DNA of 64,000 nt from an uncultured Subdoligranulum sp. (GCA_904374465.1 CAJFFY010000011.1:5898-69897); one strand, 5' to 3'; shown: positions 8,074 to 16,479, counted from the first letter of the stretch. Translations and numbers: made by a program. The notes: generated by a model from the letters alone, not told the origin.

Positions 8074-8109
8074 AAAAAAAGCCCGCCGGCCGGATACCGG
8101 CAGGCGGGT
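8074..8109 (-). terminator. Terminator of the prfC-yitT unit
   Basis: Read on the minus strand, CCCGCCTGCCGG pairs with CCGGCCGGCGGG (one mismatch), followed by seven T. Confidence 0.8.
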
Positions 8110-8120
8110 GAAAACAATCT

Positions 8121-9005
8121 TCAGATGGAGCGGAAGCCTTTGCCCACAATCTCGCTGCTGTTGACGATGGTGATGAAGGCGTGGGGATCATTGCGGCGCA
8201 CAAAGCGGCGCAGATGCTGGGCCTGACCGCGGGTGAGCACCGTCATCAGCACCCACTTTTCCTCGTGGGTGTAGGCACCCTCGGCCCGCTCCTCGGTGGC
8301 CGAGCGGTGCAGCTCGTTGACGATGAAATCCCGCACGGGGCCGGGATTGGTGGTGACCACGGTGCAGACCTTGCGCAGGTTGATGCTCTCGATGGCGCTG
8401 TCCACCACGGTGGTTTTGAGCACCATGCCCAGAATGCAGTACAACCCGGTGGCGGGGCCGTACAGGTAGGCGCCCACCAGTACAATGGCCAGATCGCTGA
8501 TGAGCAGGGCGCGGCCGATTTCCAGGCTGGTGTATTTGTGCAGGATCATGGCCACGATGTCGGTGCCGCCGGTGGAGGCGCCGATGTTGAAAACGATGGC
8601 GCTGCCCACCGCGGGCAGAATGACGGCATAGCACAGTTCCAGAAAGACATCCTGGGTCAACGGATTGGTCAGCGGCCAGATCTTTTCACACAGGCTCACA
8701 TAGAAGGACAGCGCAAAGGAGGAATAGATGGTCCAGCCCATGGAGCGCACGCCCAGAAAGGCGAAGCCCAGCAACACCAGGGCCGCGTTGACCACCCACA
8801 TGAAGAAGCCCACATTCCATTTGGGGAACAGGGTGGACAGGATGATAGAAAGGCCCGACGTGCCGCCGAAGGCGAAGTGGTTGGGGGTCTTGAAGAGGGC
8901 AATGCCCAGCGCCGTGGCAATGAGCCCGGCGTTGAGCAGCGCAAAAAACTTGGCATCGTCCACCAGTTCTTTTTTGGTGGGGCGCTGCTGCAACAGATTC
9001 AGCAT
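8121..9005 (-). CDS. YitT/DUF161 family membrane protein with DUF2179 C-terminal domain
   Basis: The protein has about five or six membrane helices in its first 200 residues, including the GTSGLSIILS and GASTGGTDIVAMIL glycine-rich repeats typical of YitT. A soluble C-terminal domain of about 80 residues (DUF2179) follows. The family is common in Firmicutes and is thought to be a transporter of unknown substrate. I place the start at ATG 9005, which has AGGAAAAGG upstream; a GTG at 9026 would add seven residues but lacks a ribosome binding site. It lies 36 bases after prfC and probably shares its transcript. Confidence 0.85.
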   Translation of the reverse strand: MLNLLQQRPTKKELVDDAKFFALLNAGLIATALGIALFKTPNHFAFGGTSGLSIILSTLFPKWNVGFFMWVVNAALVLLGFAFLGVRSMGWTIYSSFALSFYVSLCEKIWPLTNPLTQDVFLELCYAVILPAVGSAIVFNIGASTGGTDIVAMILHKYTSLEIGRALLISDLAIVLVGAYLYGPATGLYCILGMVLKTTVVDSAIESINLRKVCTVVTTNPGPVRDFIVNELHRSATEERAEGAYTHEEKWVLMTVLTRGQAQHLRRFVRRNDPHAFITIVNSSEIVGKGFRSI

Positions 9006-9041
9006 AGATATTTTCCTTTTCCTCACACAGGCCGCAAGCCG

Positions 9042-10655
9042 TCAAAACGTCAGATTGCCAAACTCGGAAAGCCGCAGGTTCTCGTTGTGCTGCTCGGCCC
9101 AGTTGATGCTCCAGGAGCTGCCGAACAAAAGCAGATGGTTGCCCTTCAGGTCCTCGATGGGGCGGGTATCGCTGGTCAGGTCCAGATGCTTGGGGTCCAG
9201 TTCATCGGGATCGTTCTGGATCCAGCGCAGGTATTCGTAGGGCAGCTGCTGCATCCGGATATCCACGTTGTACTCGTTTTTCAGGCGATATTCCAGCACT
9301 TCCAACTGCAGCACGCCCACAACGCCCACGATCACTTCCTCCATGCCGGCGCCCAGGTCGCGGAAGATCTGGATGGCACCCTCCTGGGCGATCTGCTCCA
9401 TGCCCTTGACAAACTGCTTGCGCTTCATGGTATCCACCTGGGTCACCCGGGCAAAGTGTTCGGGGGCAAAGGTGGGAATGCCCGCAAACTGCACGTGGGG
9501 CTTGCCGGTGCACAGCGTGTCGCCGATGGAGAAGATGCCCGGGTCAAACAGACCGATGATGTCGCCGGCGTAGGCTTCGCTGACGATGGCCCGGTCGTCG
9601 GCCATCAGGCTGGTGCCGGTGGCCAGTTTGATGTTCTTGCCCTCCTGCACATGGTAAGCCTCCATGCCGCGCTCAAACTTGCCGCTGCAGATGCGCAGGA
9701 AGGCGATGCGGTCCCGGTGGTTCTTGTTCATGTTGGCCTGGATCTTGAAAATGAAGCCGGAGAAATTCTCGCTGCAGGGATCCACCACCTCGCCCGAGAG
9801 GGCGTCCTTGCGGGGCAGCGGGGTGGGGGTCAGGCGCAGGAACTCCTTCAGGAAGGGCTCCACGCCGAAGTTGGTCAGTGCCGAACCAAAGAAAACCGGC
9901 GACAGGGTGCCGTGGTGCACGGCGTCCAGATCGAATTCCTCGGCGGCGCCGTCCAGCAGTTCGATGTCCTCGGCCAGTTTCTGGTGGTTCTCGGCCCCGA
10001 TCAGCTCGTCCAGCTTGGTGTCGCCCAGCTCGGCCTCAATTTCCTCCACCATCTTGACGCCGTTGGCGCGGCCGTCGCTCTCGAAGGCCAGCACCCGGCG
10101 GGCGTTGCGGTCGAACACACCCTTGAATCCCTTGCCGCAGCCGATGGGCCAGTTCATGGGGTAGGTCTTGATGCCCAGAATCTCCTCGATGTTGTCCATC
10201 AGTTCAAAGGGGTCCCGGGCCTCCCGGTCCATCTTGTTGATGAAGGTGAAGATGGGAATATGGCGCAGCGTGCAGACCTTGAACAGCTTGATGGTCTGGG
10301 CCTCCACGCCCTTGGCGGCGTCGATGACCATGACGGCGGAATCCGCCGCCATCAGGGTGCGGTAGGTATCTTCGCTGAAGTCCTGGTGACCCGGGGTGTC
10401 CAGAATGTTGATGCACTTGCCCTGGTAGTTGAACTGCAGTACCGAGGACGTGACGGAAATGCCGCGCTGCTTTTCGATGTCCATCCAGTCGGACACGGCG
10501 TGTTTGGCACTCTGTTTGCCTTTGACCGAACCGGCCGTCTGGATAGCGCCCCCGTACAGCAGCAGCTTTTCGGTCAGGGTGGTTTTACCGGCATCGGGGT
10601 GCGAGATGATCGCAAAGGTGCGCCGGCTTTCGATTTGTTCGCGCAATGATGGCAT
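9042..10655 (-). CDS. prfC: Peptide chain release factor 3
   Basis: This 537-residue translational GTPase recycles RF1/RF2 from the ribosome after peptide release. The G domain shows SHPDAGKTTLTEKLL (G1), the switch region RGISVTSS, DTPGHQDF (G3) and NKMDREARDP (G4). Domains II and III, typical of RF3, make up the rest (about 290-537), and the length is normal. An AAGGAG site precedes the ATG by about 9 bases. The first codons face a long inverted repeat in the leader (10684-10716). Confidence 0.95.
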   Translation of the reverse strand: MPSLREQIESRRTFAIISHPDAGKTTLTEKLLLYGGAIQTAGSVKGKQSAKHAVSDWMDIEKQRGISVTSSVLQFNYQGKCINILDTPGHQDFSEDTYRTLMAADSAVMVIDAAKGVEAQTIKLFKVCTLRHIPIFTFINKMDREARDPFELMDNIEEILGIKTYPMNWPIGCGKGFKGVFDRNARRVLAFESDGRANGVKMVEEIEAELGDTKLDELIGAENHQKLAEDIELLDGAAEEFDLDAVHHGTLSPVFFGSALTNFGVEPFLKEFLRLTPTPLPRKDALSGEVVDPCSENFSGFIFKIQANMNKNHRDRIAFLRICSGKFERGMEAYHVQEGKNIKLATGTSLMADDRAIVSEAYAGDIIGLFDPGIFSIGDTLCTGKPHVQFAGIPTFAPEHFARVTQVDTMKRKQFVKGMEQIAQEGAIQIFRDLGAGMEEVIVGVVGVLQLEVLEYRLKNEYNVDIRMQQLPYEYLRWIQNDPDELDPKHLDLTSDTRPIEDLKGNHLLLFGSSWSINWAEQHNENLRLSEFGNLTF

Positions 10656-10683
10656 GAACGATACTCCTTCTTAACTTATATAC

Positions 10684-10716
10684 ATGTGACGGATGTTCCA
10701 CAAAGCAATGTCACAT
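10684..10716. repeat. Inverted repeat in the prfC leader
   Basis: ATGTGAC (10684-10690) and GTCACAT (10710-10716) are exact 7-base arms around a 19-base spacer, between prfC and its probable upstream promoter region. It could be an operator or a leader hairpin. Confidence 0.4.
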
Positions 10717-10773
10717 CGGGGCACACTCCTCTACTATACTAACGTACCCTATCATACATGGTTTTGGCCGGAA

Positions 10774-10802
10774 TTGCAACGGCAAATTTCGCGTGGTATA
10801 AT
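10774..10802 (+). promoter_or_regulatory. Promoter of the Gfo/Idh oxidoreductase gene
   Basis: TTGCAA (10774-10779), 17 bp, TATAAT (10797-10802), 37 bases before the ATG. Confidence 0.75.
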
Positions 10803-10839
10803 CAAACCAACCCCATCATAACCACAGGGAGGTACCCAT

Positions 10840-11821
10840 ATGCAACCGTTACAACTGGCCATTCTGTCCACCAGCCGTATTGTGGACGAGTTTTTGCAGC
10901 ATCTTTCCGAAATGCCGGAAATCTCGGTGCAGGCCCTCTGCTGCCGCCCCCAGAGCGGCGAAAAGGCCCGCGCCTGGGCCGGGCAGTACGGCATTCCCGC
11001 CGTCTACACCGACGAGGATGCCTGCTATGCTGCCGGCGGCTTTGATGCCGTCTACATCGGCACTGCCAACCACCTGCACTACGCCGCCGCCCGGCGGGCG
11101 CTGCAGGCGGGCTACCACGTGATTCTGGAAAAGCCCTTCACCGGCACGGCTGCCGAAGCCCGGGAACTCTACGCCCTGGCGGACCAAAAGGGCGTCATGT
11201 TGCTGGAAGCCATCACGGTGTACTATCTGCCCCAGTTTGCCTTTTTGCAGGCCGAACTGCCCAAGATCGGGCCGGTGCGGGGCGCCATGGCCAGTTTCTG
11301 CGCCCGCAGCCGCCGGTACGATGACTTTTTGCAGGGCATCTGGAACACCACCTTTGATCCTGCCTGCCAGGGGGGCGCCCTCAACGATATGAACGTCTAC
11401 AACCTGCATCTGCTCACCGGACTGCTGGGAACACCCCAACGGGCGGAGTATCGCCCCAGCCTGGCCGAAAACGGCATCGACACCGCCGGCCTCGCCCTGC
11501 TGGATTACGGCGATATGACGGCGGCCGCCCTGGCCGCCAAGGACAGCGACGGCATCAACGGTATGACGCTGCAGGGCCCCGGCGGCTGCCTGGTGGTGGA
11601 GGGCGGCACCAACGCCCTGCCCGTGGTCTACAGCCGTCTGGGGGGGAGTGCGGGGCGGTGGAGCCCGCACCGACGCCCCCAAGGCCGATCGGTTCCGCAT
11701 GGCCTACGAGTTTGCGGAGTTTGCCCGTATCATTCGGGAAAAGGACACTGCCGCCGAGCAGCAGGCCCGGGCCCGAACCCTGCGGGTGATGGATCTGCTG
11801 GATCAGCTGCACAGCCGTTGA
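10840..11821 (+). pseudogene. Gfo/Idh/MocA family oxidoreductase with a frameshift in a G7 run
   Basis: Family members use NAD(P) to oxidise or reduce sugars and related compounds. The first 267 residues are normal, with an N-terminal Rossmann part and the EKPF motif (residues about 99-102) that carries the catalytic lysine. At the seven-G run (11640-11646) the frame breaks. The starting frame then gives an unlike Pro/Arg-rich tail to 11844. The +1 frame continues as a convincing C-terminus (RTDAPKADRFRMAYEF to DLLDQLHSR) and stops at 11821. Removing one G restores an intact protein of about 326 residues. This may be a sequencing error, a slippage switch or a true mutation; the sequence alone cannot tell. 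GGGAGG precedes the ATG. Confidence 0.8.
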
Positions 11822-11906
11822 TTCCCCACAAAATCCATGCATAAAACCCTTCCCGCCGTCCCACACTAGGGGCATACACAAAATTTGCCGTAAAGGACGG
11901 AGGAAG

Positions 11907-12635
11907 ATGAACCATATCAAATCGTTTTTCAAGGAGAAGGGCCTCTACCTGTTCTGCCTGGCGCTGGTGTTTTCCGCAACTGCGGCAGGCATCCTGGCGT
12001 TGCGCAGCGTTGTGAACAACATGAGCGAACTCACCGAGCTTCGCAAAGGCGTATTGCAGGAGGACAGCACATGGAACCAGCCCGAAACCACCGTAGACAA
12101 ACCGGCCACCGATGTGCCGGAGCCGACTGCCGTGCCTTCAGCCGCGCCCTCTGCTTCGCCCTCATCGTCTGGGGATGCATCGCAGTCTGCCGCTGCATCA
12201 GCAGCACCCGCCGCCACTGCCGCGCCGTCCGCGCAGCCTGCGGCCTCCTCGGCCTTCTGGCAGGCCAAACCCATCGTTGAGTTCAGCGGTGCCGAGCTGG
12301 TGTATAACGAGACGATGGCCGACTGGCGTACCCACAACGGGGCCGACTACGCCGCCAAAACCGGTGACGAGGTGACCCCCGCGGTGGGCGGCACCGTGAC
12401 GGCGGTGACCGAGGATGCGCTGTGGGGGACCGTGGTGGAGATTACCGATGACAATGAGGTGCTCTGGCGGTACTGTGGCCTGGACGACGCGGCGGTGCAG
12501 CCCGGGGACGGGGTGACCACCGGCAGCACGTTGGGCAAGGTGGGCACCATCCCGGCGGAGGCGCACATGCCGTCGCACCTGCATGTGGAATGCCTGAAAG
12601 GGGACACCTACCAGGACCCCGAAGGACTGAAATGA
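11907..12635 (+). CDS. Membrane-anchored M23 (LytM) peptidase-like protein, SpoIIQ-like
   Basis: The 242-residue protein has a short basic start, one membrane helix (about 13-33), a Ser/Ala/Pro linker (about 65-115) and a LytM domain (about 120-235). The metal ligands HxxxD (THNGAD) and HxH (SHLHVE) are both present, so endopeptidase activity is possible. A single helix followed by a LytM domain resembles SpoIIQ, which in sporulating Firmicutes sits in the forespore membrane. A general cell-wall hydrolase is equally possible. GGACGGAGG lies before the ATG. It is monocistronic and ends in a strong terminator. Confidence 0.75.
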   Translation: MNHIKSFFKEKGLYLFCLALVFSATAAGILALRSVVNNMSELTELRKGVLQEDSTWNQPETTVDKPATDVPEPTAVPSAAPSASPSSSGDASQSAAASAAPAATAAPSAQPAASSAFWQAKPIVEFSGAELVYNETMADWRTHNGADYAAKTGDEVTPAVGGTVTAVTEDALWGTVVEITDDNEVLWRYCGLDDAAVQPGDGVTTGSTLGKVGTIPAEAHMPSHLHVECLKGDTYQDPEGLK

Positions 12636-12637
12636 AA

Positions 12638-12677
12638 CAAGCCCCCGCACAAAGATGGAGCGGGGGCTTGTTGTTTT
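12638..12677. terminator. Bidirectional terminator between the M23 and P-type ATPase genes
   Basis: CAAGCCCCCGC (12638-12648) pairs perfectly with GCGGGGGCTTG (12660-12670), followed by TTGTTTT. Confidence 0.85.
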
Positions 12678-12685
12678 GGTTGGAA

Positions 12686-14551
12686 TCAGCGGTAGGAACT
12701 TACCCGCAGCATCCGGGTGGCGTTGAGCACCGCCAGCACCATGACGCCCACGTCGGCAAAGACGGCCCACCACATGTTGGCTACGCCCACGGCGCTGAGC
12801 AGCAGGCAAAGGAACTTGACGCCCAGGGCAAAGGCGATGTTCTGGTAGACGATGGCCATGCATTTGCGGGCGATGCGCATGGCCAGGCCAATTTTGGCGG
12901 GGTCGTCGTCCATCAGCACCACGTCGGCGGCTTCAATGGCAGCGTCGCTGCCCAGGGCACCCATGGCAATGCCGATGTCCGCCCGCATCAGGACCGGTGC
13001 ATCGTTGATGCCGTCCCCCGCAAACACCAGCATCTTGTCGGCAGGTTTGCGGTCCAGCAGCGTTTCCACCTGTCGTACCTTGTCGGCGGGCAGTAAGCCG
13101 GCGTGCACCTCGTCGATGCCCAGTTCCCGGGCCACCTTGTCTGCCACGGCCGGGCTGTCACCGGTGAGCATGACCGTGCGAACCCCCTGGCGGCGCAGAT
13201 CTTCCATGGCCGCGGAGGCGGTGGGTTTCTCCTCGTCGGAAATCAGGATGGAGCCCAGGAATTGTCCGTCCCGGGCCACATAGACGATGCTGCCGGCTCC
13301 GTCGTCGGAGGTGTAGGCAATACCGTTCGCCTCCATCAGCCGGGCGTTGCCGGCCAGCACCACCTGACCGTCCACCAGGGTGCGGACGCCCTGCCCGGCG
13401 ATCTCCTGGGCATCTGCGGCCCGCCGGTCATTGGCCTGGGGGCAGGCCGCCCGCAGGCTCTTGCTGATGGGGTGGCTGGAAAACCGCTCAGCCAGGGCCG
13501 CTGTTTCCAGCAGATCCTGTTCGGATACCCCGGCGGCGGGACGGACCCGGGTCACGGCGAAGACGCCCTTGGTCAGGGTGCCGGTCTTGTCAAAGGCCGC
13601 CACACCGGTGTGGGACAGTGCCTCCAGGTAGTTGCCGCCCTTGACCAGAATGCCGCACCGGGAGGCACCGCCGATGCCGCCGAAGAAGGTCAGCGGGATG
13701 GAGATGACCAGGGCGCAGGGGCAGCTGATGACCAGGAAGGTCAGGGCGCGCAGCACCCAGACAGTCCAGCTGCCACCCAGCACCAGCGGGGGCAAGATGG
13801 CCAGCACCAGAGCCGCCAGGCAGACGGCGGGGGTGTACCAGTGGGCAAATTTGGTAATGAAGTTTTCCACCTTTGCCTTTTTCAGGCTGGAATTTTCCAC
13901 CAGGTCCAGAATTTTGGCCACGGTGGATTCCTCGTACATCTTGGTGGTGGCAATGCGCAGCAGGCCGTCCTCGTTGACGCAGCCGCTGATGACTTCGTCG
14001 CCGGGGCGCACACTGCGGGGCCGGCTTTCACCGGTCAGGGCGGCGGTGTTCAGGGTGCTTTCGCCGCTGAGCACCTTGCCGTCCAGGGGAATCTTTTCGC
14101 CGGGTTTGACAACGATGACCGAGCCCACGGCCACCTCATCGGGGTCCACCACCGTCAGGCTGCCGTCCGGCTGCTCCAGGTTGGCACTGTCGGGGCGGAT
14201 GTCCATCAGATCGCTGATGCTGCGGCGGCTTTTGCCCACCGCATAGCTCTGGAACAATTCGCCGATCTGGTAGAACAGCATGACAGCCACGCCCTCGGCA
14301 TATTCGCCGCAGCCCATGGCACCCACGGTGGCCACGGCCATCAAAAAGTTCTCGTCAAAGACTTCGCCGCTTTTGATGCCCAGTACCGCCTTGCGCAGCA
14401 CGTCATAGCCGATGACCAGATAGGGGATCACCCAAAGCAGAAGCTGCCCGTACCAGGGCAGGGCCGCAAAATGAAGCAGCAGAGCGACGCACAAAGTCAG
14501 CACCGCAGCCAGCACAATGCGCCGCAGTGTCTTTTTCTGTTTTTTCGTCAT
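12686..14551 (-). CDS. Heavy-metal exporting P1B-type ATPase (Zn/Cd/Co class)
   Basis: The 621-residue ATPase pumps divalent heavy metals out of the cell. Visible are TGES (173-176), the membrane metal site SCPCALV with CPC at 277-279, the phosphorylated Asp321 in DKTGT, and the hinge GDGINDAPVL. CPC together with a C-terminal Asp in ADVGVMVLAVLN fits the P1B-2 (CadA/ZntA) class. The N-terminal metal-binding domain usual in the family is absent; a separate HMA protein is encoded just upstream and may supply it. Third gene of an ArsR-controlled operon. Confidence 0.9.
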   Translation of the reverse strand: MTKKQKKTLRRIVLAAVLTLCVALLLHFAALPWYGQLLLWVIPYLVIGYDVLRKAVLGIKSGEVFDENFLMAVATVGAMGCGEYAEGVAVMLFYQIGELFQSYAVGKSRRSISDLMDIRPDSANLEQPDGSLTVVDPDEVAVGSVIVVKPGEKIPLDGKVLSGESTLNTAALTGESRPRSVRPGDEVISGCVNEDGLLRIATTKMYEESTVAKILDLVENSSLKKAKVENFITKFAHWYTPAVCLAALVLAILPPLVLGGSWTVWVLRALTFLVISCPCALVISIPLTFFGGIGGASRCGILVKGGNYLEALSHTGVAAFDKTGTLTKGVFAVTRVRPAAGVSEQDLLETAALAERFSSHPISKSLRAACPQANDRRAADAQEIAGQGVRTLVDGQVVLAGNARLMEANGIAYTSDDGAGSIVYVARDGQFLGSILISDEEKPTASAAMEDLRRQGVRTVMLTGDSPAVADKVARELGIDEVHAGLLPADKVRQVETLLDRKPADKMLVFAGDGINDAPVLMRADIGIAMGALGSDAAIEAADVVLMDDDPAKIGLAMRIARKCMAIVYQNIAFALGVKFLCLLLSAVGVANMWWAVFADVGVMVLAVLNATRMLRVSSYR

Positions 14552-14587
14552 ACAAGGATGCCTCCGTTTGGCAGGAGTGCGCCTGCG

Positions 14588-14803
14588 TTACAGTTCAATC
14601 TCGAAATCCGGCTCAATCTTCTTGGCGGCACGCACGGCCTGCTGCAGAATCTCGTCAAAGCGGTCATCGTCGGCCACCAGCAGCATCTTCTGGGTCATAA
14701 AGCTGACGCTGGCGTTCTCCACACCGGGCAAGGCCTTGACGGCGGTCTCAATTTTGGCGGCACAGTTGGCGCAATCCACTTCGATCTTGAATTTCTTCTG
14801 CAT
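14588..14803 (-). CDS. Heavy-metal-associated (HMA) domain protein
   Basis: This 71-residue protein is a single ferredoxin-like HMA domain with the metal-binding motif DCANCAAK near residue 10. It would bind a soft metal ion and deliver it to the P-type ATPase encoded 36 bases downstream, which lacks its own N-terminal HMA domain. The pair therefore looks like a split pump. It lies 27 bases after the ArsR-type regulator gene, in the same operon. Confidence 0.85.
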   Translation of the reverse strand: MQKKFKIEVDCANCAAKIETAVKALPGVENASVSFMTQKMLLVADDDRFDEILQQAVRAAKKIEPDFEIEL

Positions 14804-14830
14804 GATAAAAACCTCTCTTTACAAAAATCG

Positions 14831-15193
14831 TTACTCTTCCACGTGTTCCATGCCCAGGGCAATCATGCTGCGCACATGGTCGTCGTCCAGCGCATAAAAG
14901 ATGGCTTTGCCTTCCCGGCGGAATTTGACCAGCTTGCTGGCCTTGAGCAGCCGCAGCTGGTGGCTCACCGCGCTCTGGGAAAGTCCCACCACCTGGGCGA
15001 TATCGTTGACACAGAGCTCGCTTTCAAACAGGGCATACAGAATCTTGATGCGGGTGGTATCGCCGAATACCCGGAACAGTTCCGCCAGGTCATAGAGCAC
15101 TTCGTCGTTAGGCAGATCGTCCTGCAACTTTTGCAGCGACTGGGGATCCAATACCTGCCCCTCGGTGGGGGCCAGGGGTTCCTGTTGGGCCAT
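14831..15193 (-). CDS. ArsR/SmtB-family metal-sensing repressor
   Basis: The product is a winged-helix repressor of about 120 residues with ELCVNDIAQV and the recognition helix SQSAVSHQLRLLK. In the last helix, DDDHVRSMIALGMEHVEE keeps the Asp, His, His, Glu pattern of the SmtB/CzrA zinc site, whereas the N-terminal Cys cluster of CadC is missing, so zinc is the likelier signal. ATG 15193 is chosen because AAAGG lies nine bases upstream; the ATG at 15202 touches that site. It represses its own operon with the HMA protein and ATPase through the operator upstream. Confidence 0.85.
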   Translation of the reverse strand: MAQQEPLAPTEGQVLDPQSLQKLQDDLPNDEVLYDLAELFRVFGDTTRIKILYALFESELCVNDIAQVVGLSQSAVSHQLRLLKASKLVKFRREGKAIFYALDDDHVRSMIALGMEHVEE

Positions 15194-15206
15194 GAAGAAC
15201 ATCCTT

Positions 15207-15255
15207 TCATATGTTTATTTGTTCATATGATACACCTGAAGCTATGCGTTGTCAA
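15207..15255 (-). promoter_or_regulatory. Promoter and overlapping ArsR-type operator of the metal efflux operon
   Basis: Minus strand: TTGACA (15255-15250), 17 bp, TATCAT (15232-15227). The palindrome TCATATG-(N9 or 10)-CATATGA (15207-15230) overlaps the -10 element and the start of transcription, as expected for SmtB/CzrA repression. Confidence 0.8.
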
Positions 15256-15266
15256 GGGATTCCAAG

Positions 15267-15296
15267 AAAAAAAGGTCCCCGCTTTTTGCGGGGACC
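15267..15296 (-). terminator. Terminator of the hypothetical gene at 15309
   Basis: GGTCCCCGC (15274-15282) pairs with GCGGGGACC (15288-15296); on the minus strand seven T follow. Confidence 0.85.
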
Positions 15297-15308
15297 TTTG
15301 CGTTGGTT

Positions 15309-15659
15309 TTATTGGGGGGGCTGGAACCCGGGTTCGCCGGGCAGAATCACACCGCTGGCTTGCAGCATGCGGCGGAATTCTTCGTCGGGCATCTCAAAGA
15401 TGACCTCTTTGATCATGGCCGGTTCGTGCACCAGGATTTTCCAGGGGGCACCGTCCGGCTGCTGCAGGAACAGGATGCCTGCCACCTGGCCCAGGCCCCG
15501 GATGCCCTCGTCCTCCCAAAAGGCGGGGGAGGGGGTCACAAAGTAGTGGTCCACCATCCGGCCGGCGTCAAAGTCATGCTCAATGGCGGCGGGCACTTCC
15601 CCTTCCGCCTGTTCCGATTTGTACTGCAGGTGCAGGTTGGTAAAGTCCGCGGCGGTCAT
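15309..15659 (-). CDS. Conserved-looking hypothetical protein, 116 residues
   Basis: I do not recognise this acidic, soluble protein. It has no signal peptide or membrane helix, and it includes HYFVTPSPAFWED and an acidic stretch, EMPDEEFRRML. The ATG at 15659 is preceded by AAAGGAGG at a good distance, so it is translated. That site lies just past the stop of the permease remnant, so the two were one operon and the gene may have worked with pyrimidine uptake. It ends in its own terminator. Confidence 0.65.
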   Translation of the reverse strand: MTAADFTNLHLQYKSEQAEGEVPAAIEHDFDAGRMVDHYFVTPSPAFWEDEGIRGLGQVAGILFLQQPDGAPWKILVHEPAMIKEVIFEMPDEEFRRMLQASGVILPGEPGFQPPQ

Positions 15660-15685
15660 AGGCGGTGCCTCCTTTGCAGATGGGA

Positions 15686-15882
15686 TCAGACGCGCAGGCT
15701 GGCGCCCTCGCCGTCGTTGGTCCCCTCGTCGAATTCGTAGTCGTTGCCGGGCAGGATGGCGTTGAGACGGTGGCGCCAAACATGGCAAACATGTGCTGGC
15801 AGCCCAGAATCAGCATTTTGGGGGTGCCCAGTTGGCGGGCATCGTAGATACCCTGGGAATAATCGATCTTTTTCTCGCTCAC
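15686..15882 (-). pseudogene. Uracil/xanthine permease remnant with large internal deletion
   Basis: From a GTG start (15882, AGGAGG six bases upstream) the first 40 or so residues match the start of a uracil permease: KKIDYSQGIYDARQLGTPK, then QHMFAMFGATV. The frame then breaks. In the next frame the sequence reads NAILPGNDYEF and continues to SLRV and a TGA at 15688-15686, which looks like the normal C-terminus of the same family. About 65 codons remain of an expected 430-460, so the whole membrane core is gone. Start and stop signals are intact, so this is a clean internal deletion, real or from assembly. Family recognition is from memory. Confidence 0.7.
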
Positions 15883-16014
15883 GATCATCCTCCTGTACAT
15901 TTGGTTGTCCTGCCGCAAAAAAGGAAGCTGGCCGGCGGCCGCTTCCCCGTTTACGCTATCAGTATAGCGGGTTCGGGGGCAAAAGGCAAGGCCGGCGGCA
16001 AAAAAGGCGGCGTC

Positions 16015-16043
16015 TTGCAATCGCCGCCCGGGCCGGGTATAAT
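16015..16043 (+). promoter_or_regulatory. Promoter of the thioesterase gene
   Basis: TTGCAA (16015-16020), 17 bp, TATAAT (16038-16043). Nothing else is seen between 15889 and this promoter. Confidence 0.75.
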
Positions 16044-16083
16044 ACCTTTTAAAGAAGTACAAAGAAAAAGGGGATCGTACAAG

Positions 16084-16476
16084 ATGTTGGAACCGGGCAT
16101 CAAAGGGCATGCGGCGCTGCGTGTCACCACCGAAAACACCGCCCAGGCGCTGGGCAGCGGCGAACTGCCGGTACTGGCCACCCCGGCGGTGGCCGCACTC
16201 ATCGAAAAGGCCTGCTGGAAGTCGGTGGCGCCGGAACTGGACCTGGGCACCGGCACGGTGGGCACCAGCCTGTCTCTGGCCCACACGGCGCCCACGCCCA
16301 TCGGCATGGTGGTGCATTGCGACTGTGAGCTGACCGCGGTGGCGGATCGCCGCCTGACCTTTACGGCGCGGGTCTACGACGATGTGACCGAGGTGGCCCA
16401 CGCCACCCACGAGCGCTACATTGTGGACAACGACCGTTTTTTGCAGAAGGCCACCGCCAAACTCAGTGCCGACTGA
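16084..16476 (+). CDS. Hotdog-fold thioesterase family protein (FlK-like)
   Basis: The 130-residue product has the layout of small acyl-CoA thioesterases related to fluoroacetyl-CoA thioesterase FlK. The hot-dog helix region is VLATPAVAALIEKACW; the substrate-region segment GTSLSLAHTAPTPIG carries Thr and His; the end is a beta sheet, ERYIVDNDRFLQK. It would cleave an acyl-CoA in the cytoplasm; the natural substrate is unknown. ATG 16084 follows GGGGATCG. It is a single-gene unit with its own promoter and a UUCG-loop terminator. Confidence 0.75.
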   Translation: MLEPGIKGHAALRVTTENTAQALGSGELPVLATPAVAALIEKACWKSVAPELDLGTGTVGTSLSLAHTAPTPIGMVVHCDCELTAVADRRLTFTARVYDDVTEVAHATHERYIVDNDRFLQKATAKLSAD

Positions 16477-16479
16477 ACC

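Noticed and set aside
8181..10649. Plus-strand frame of over 800 codons opposite yitT and prfC
   Set aside because: Antisense to two well-supported genes, with no ribosome binding site and a repetitive His/Gly/Gln-rich translation typical of shadow frames.
13103..15403. Plus-strand frame of over 760 codons opposite the metal efflux operon
   Set aside because: Antisense to three recognisable genes and crosses their promoter and operator.
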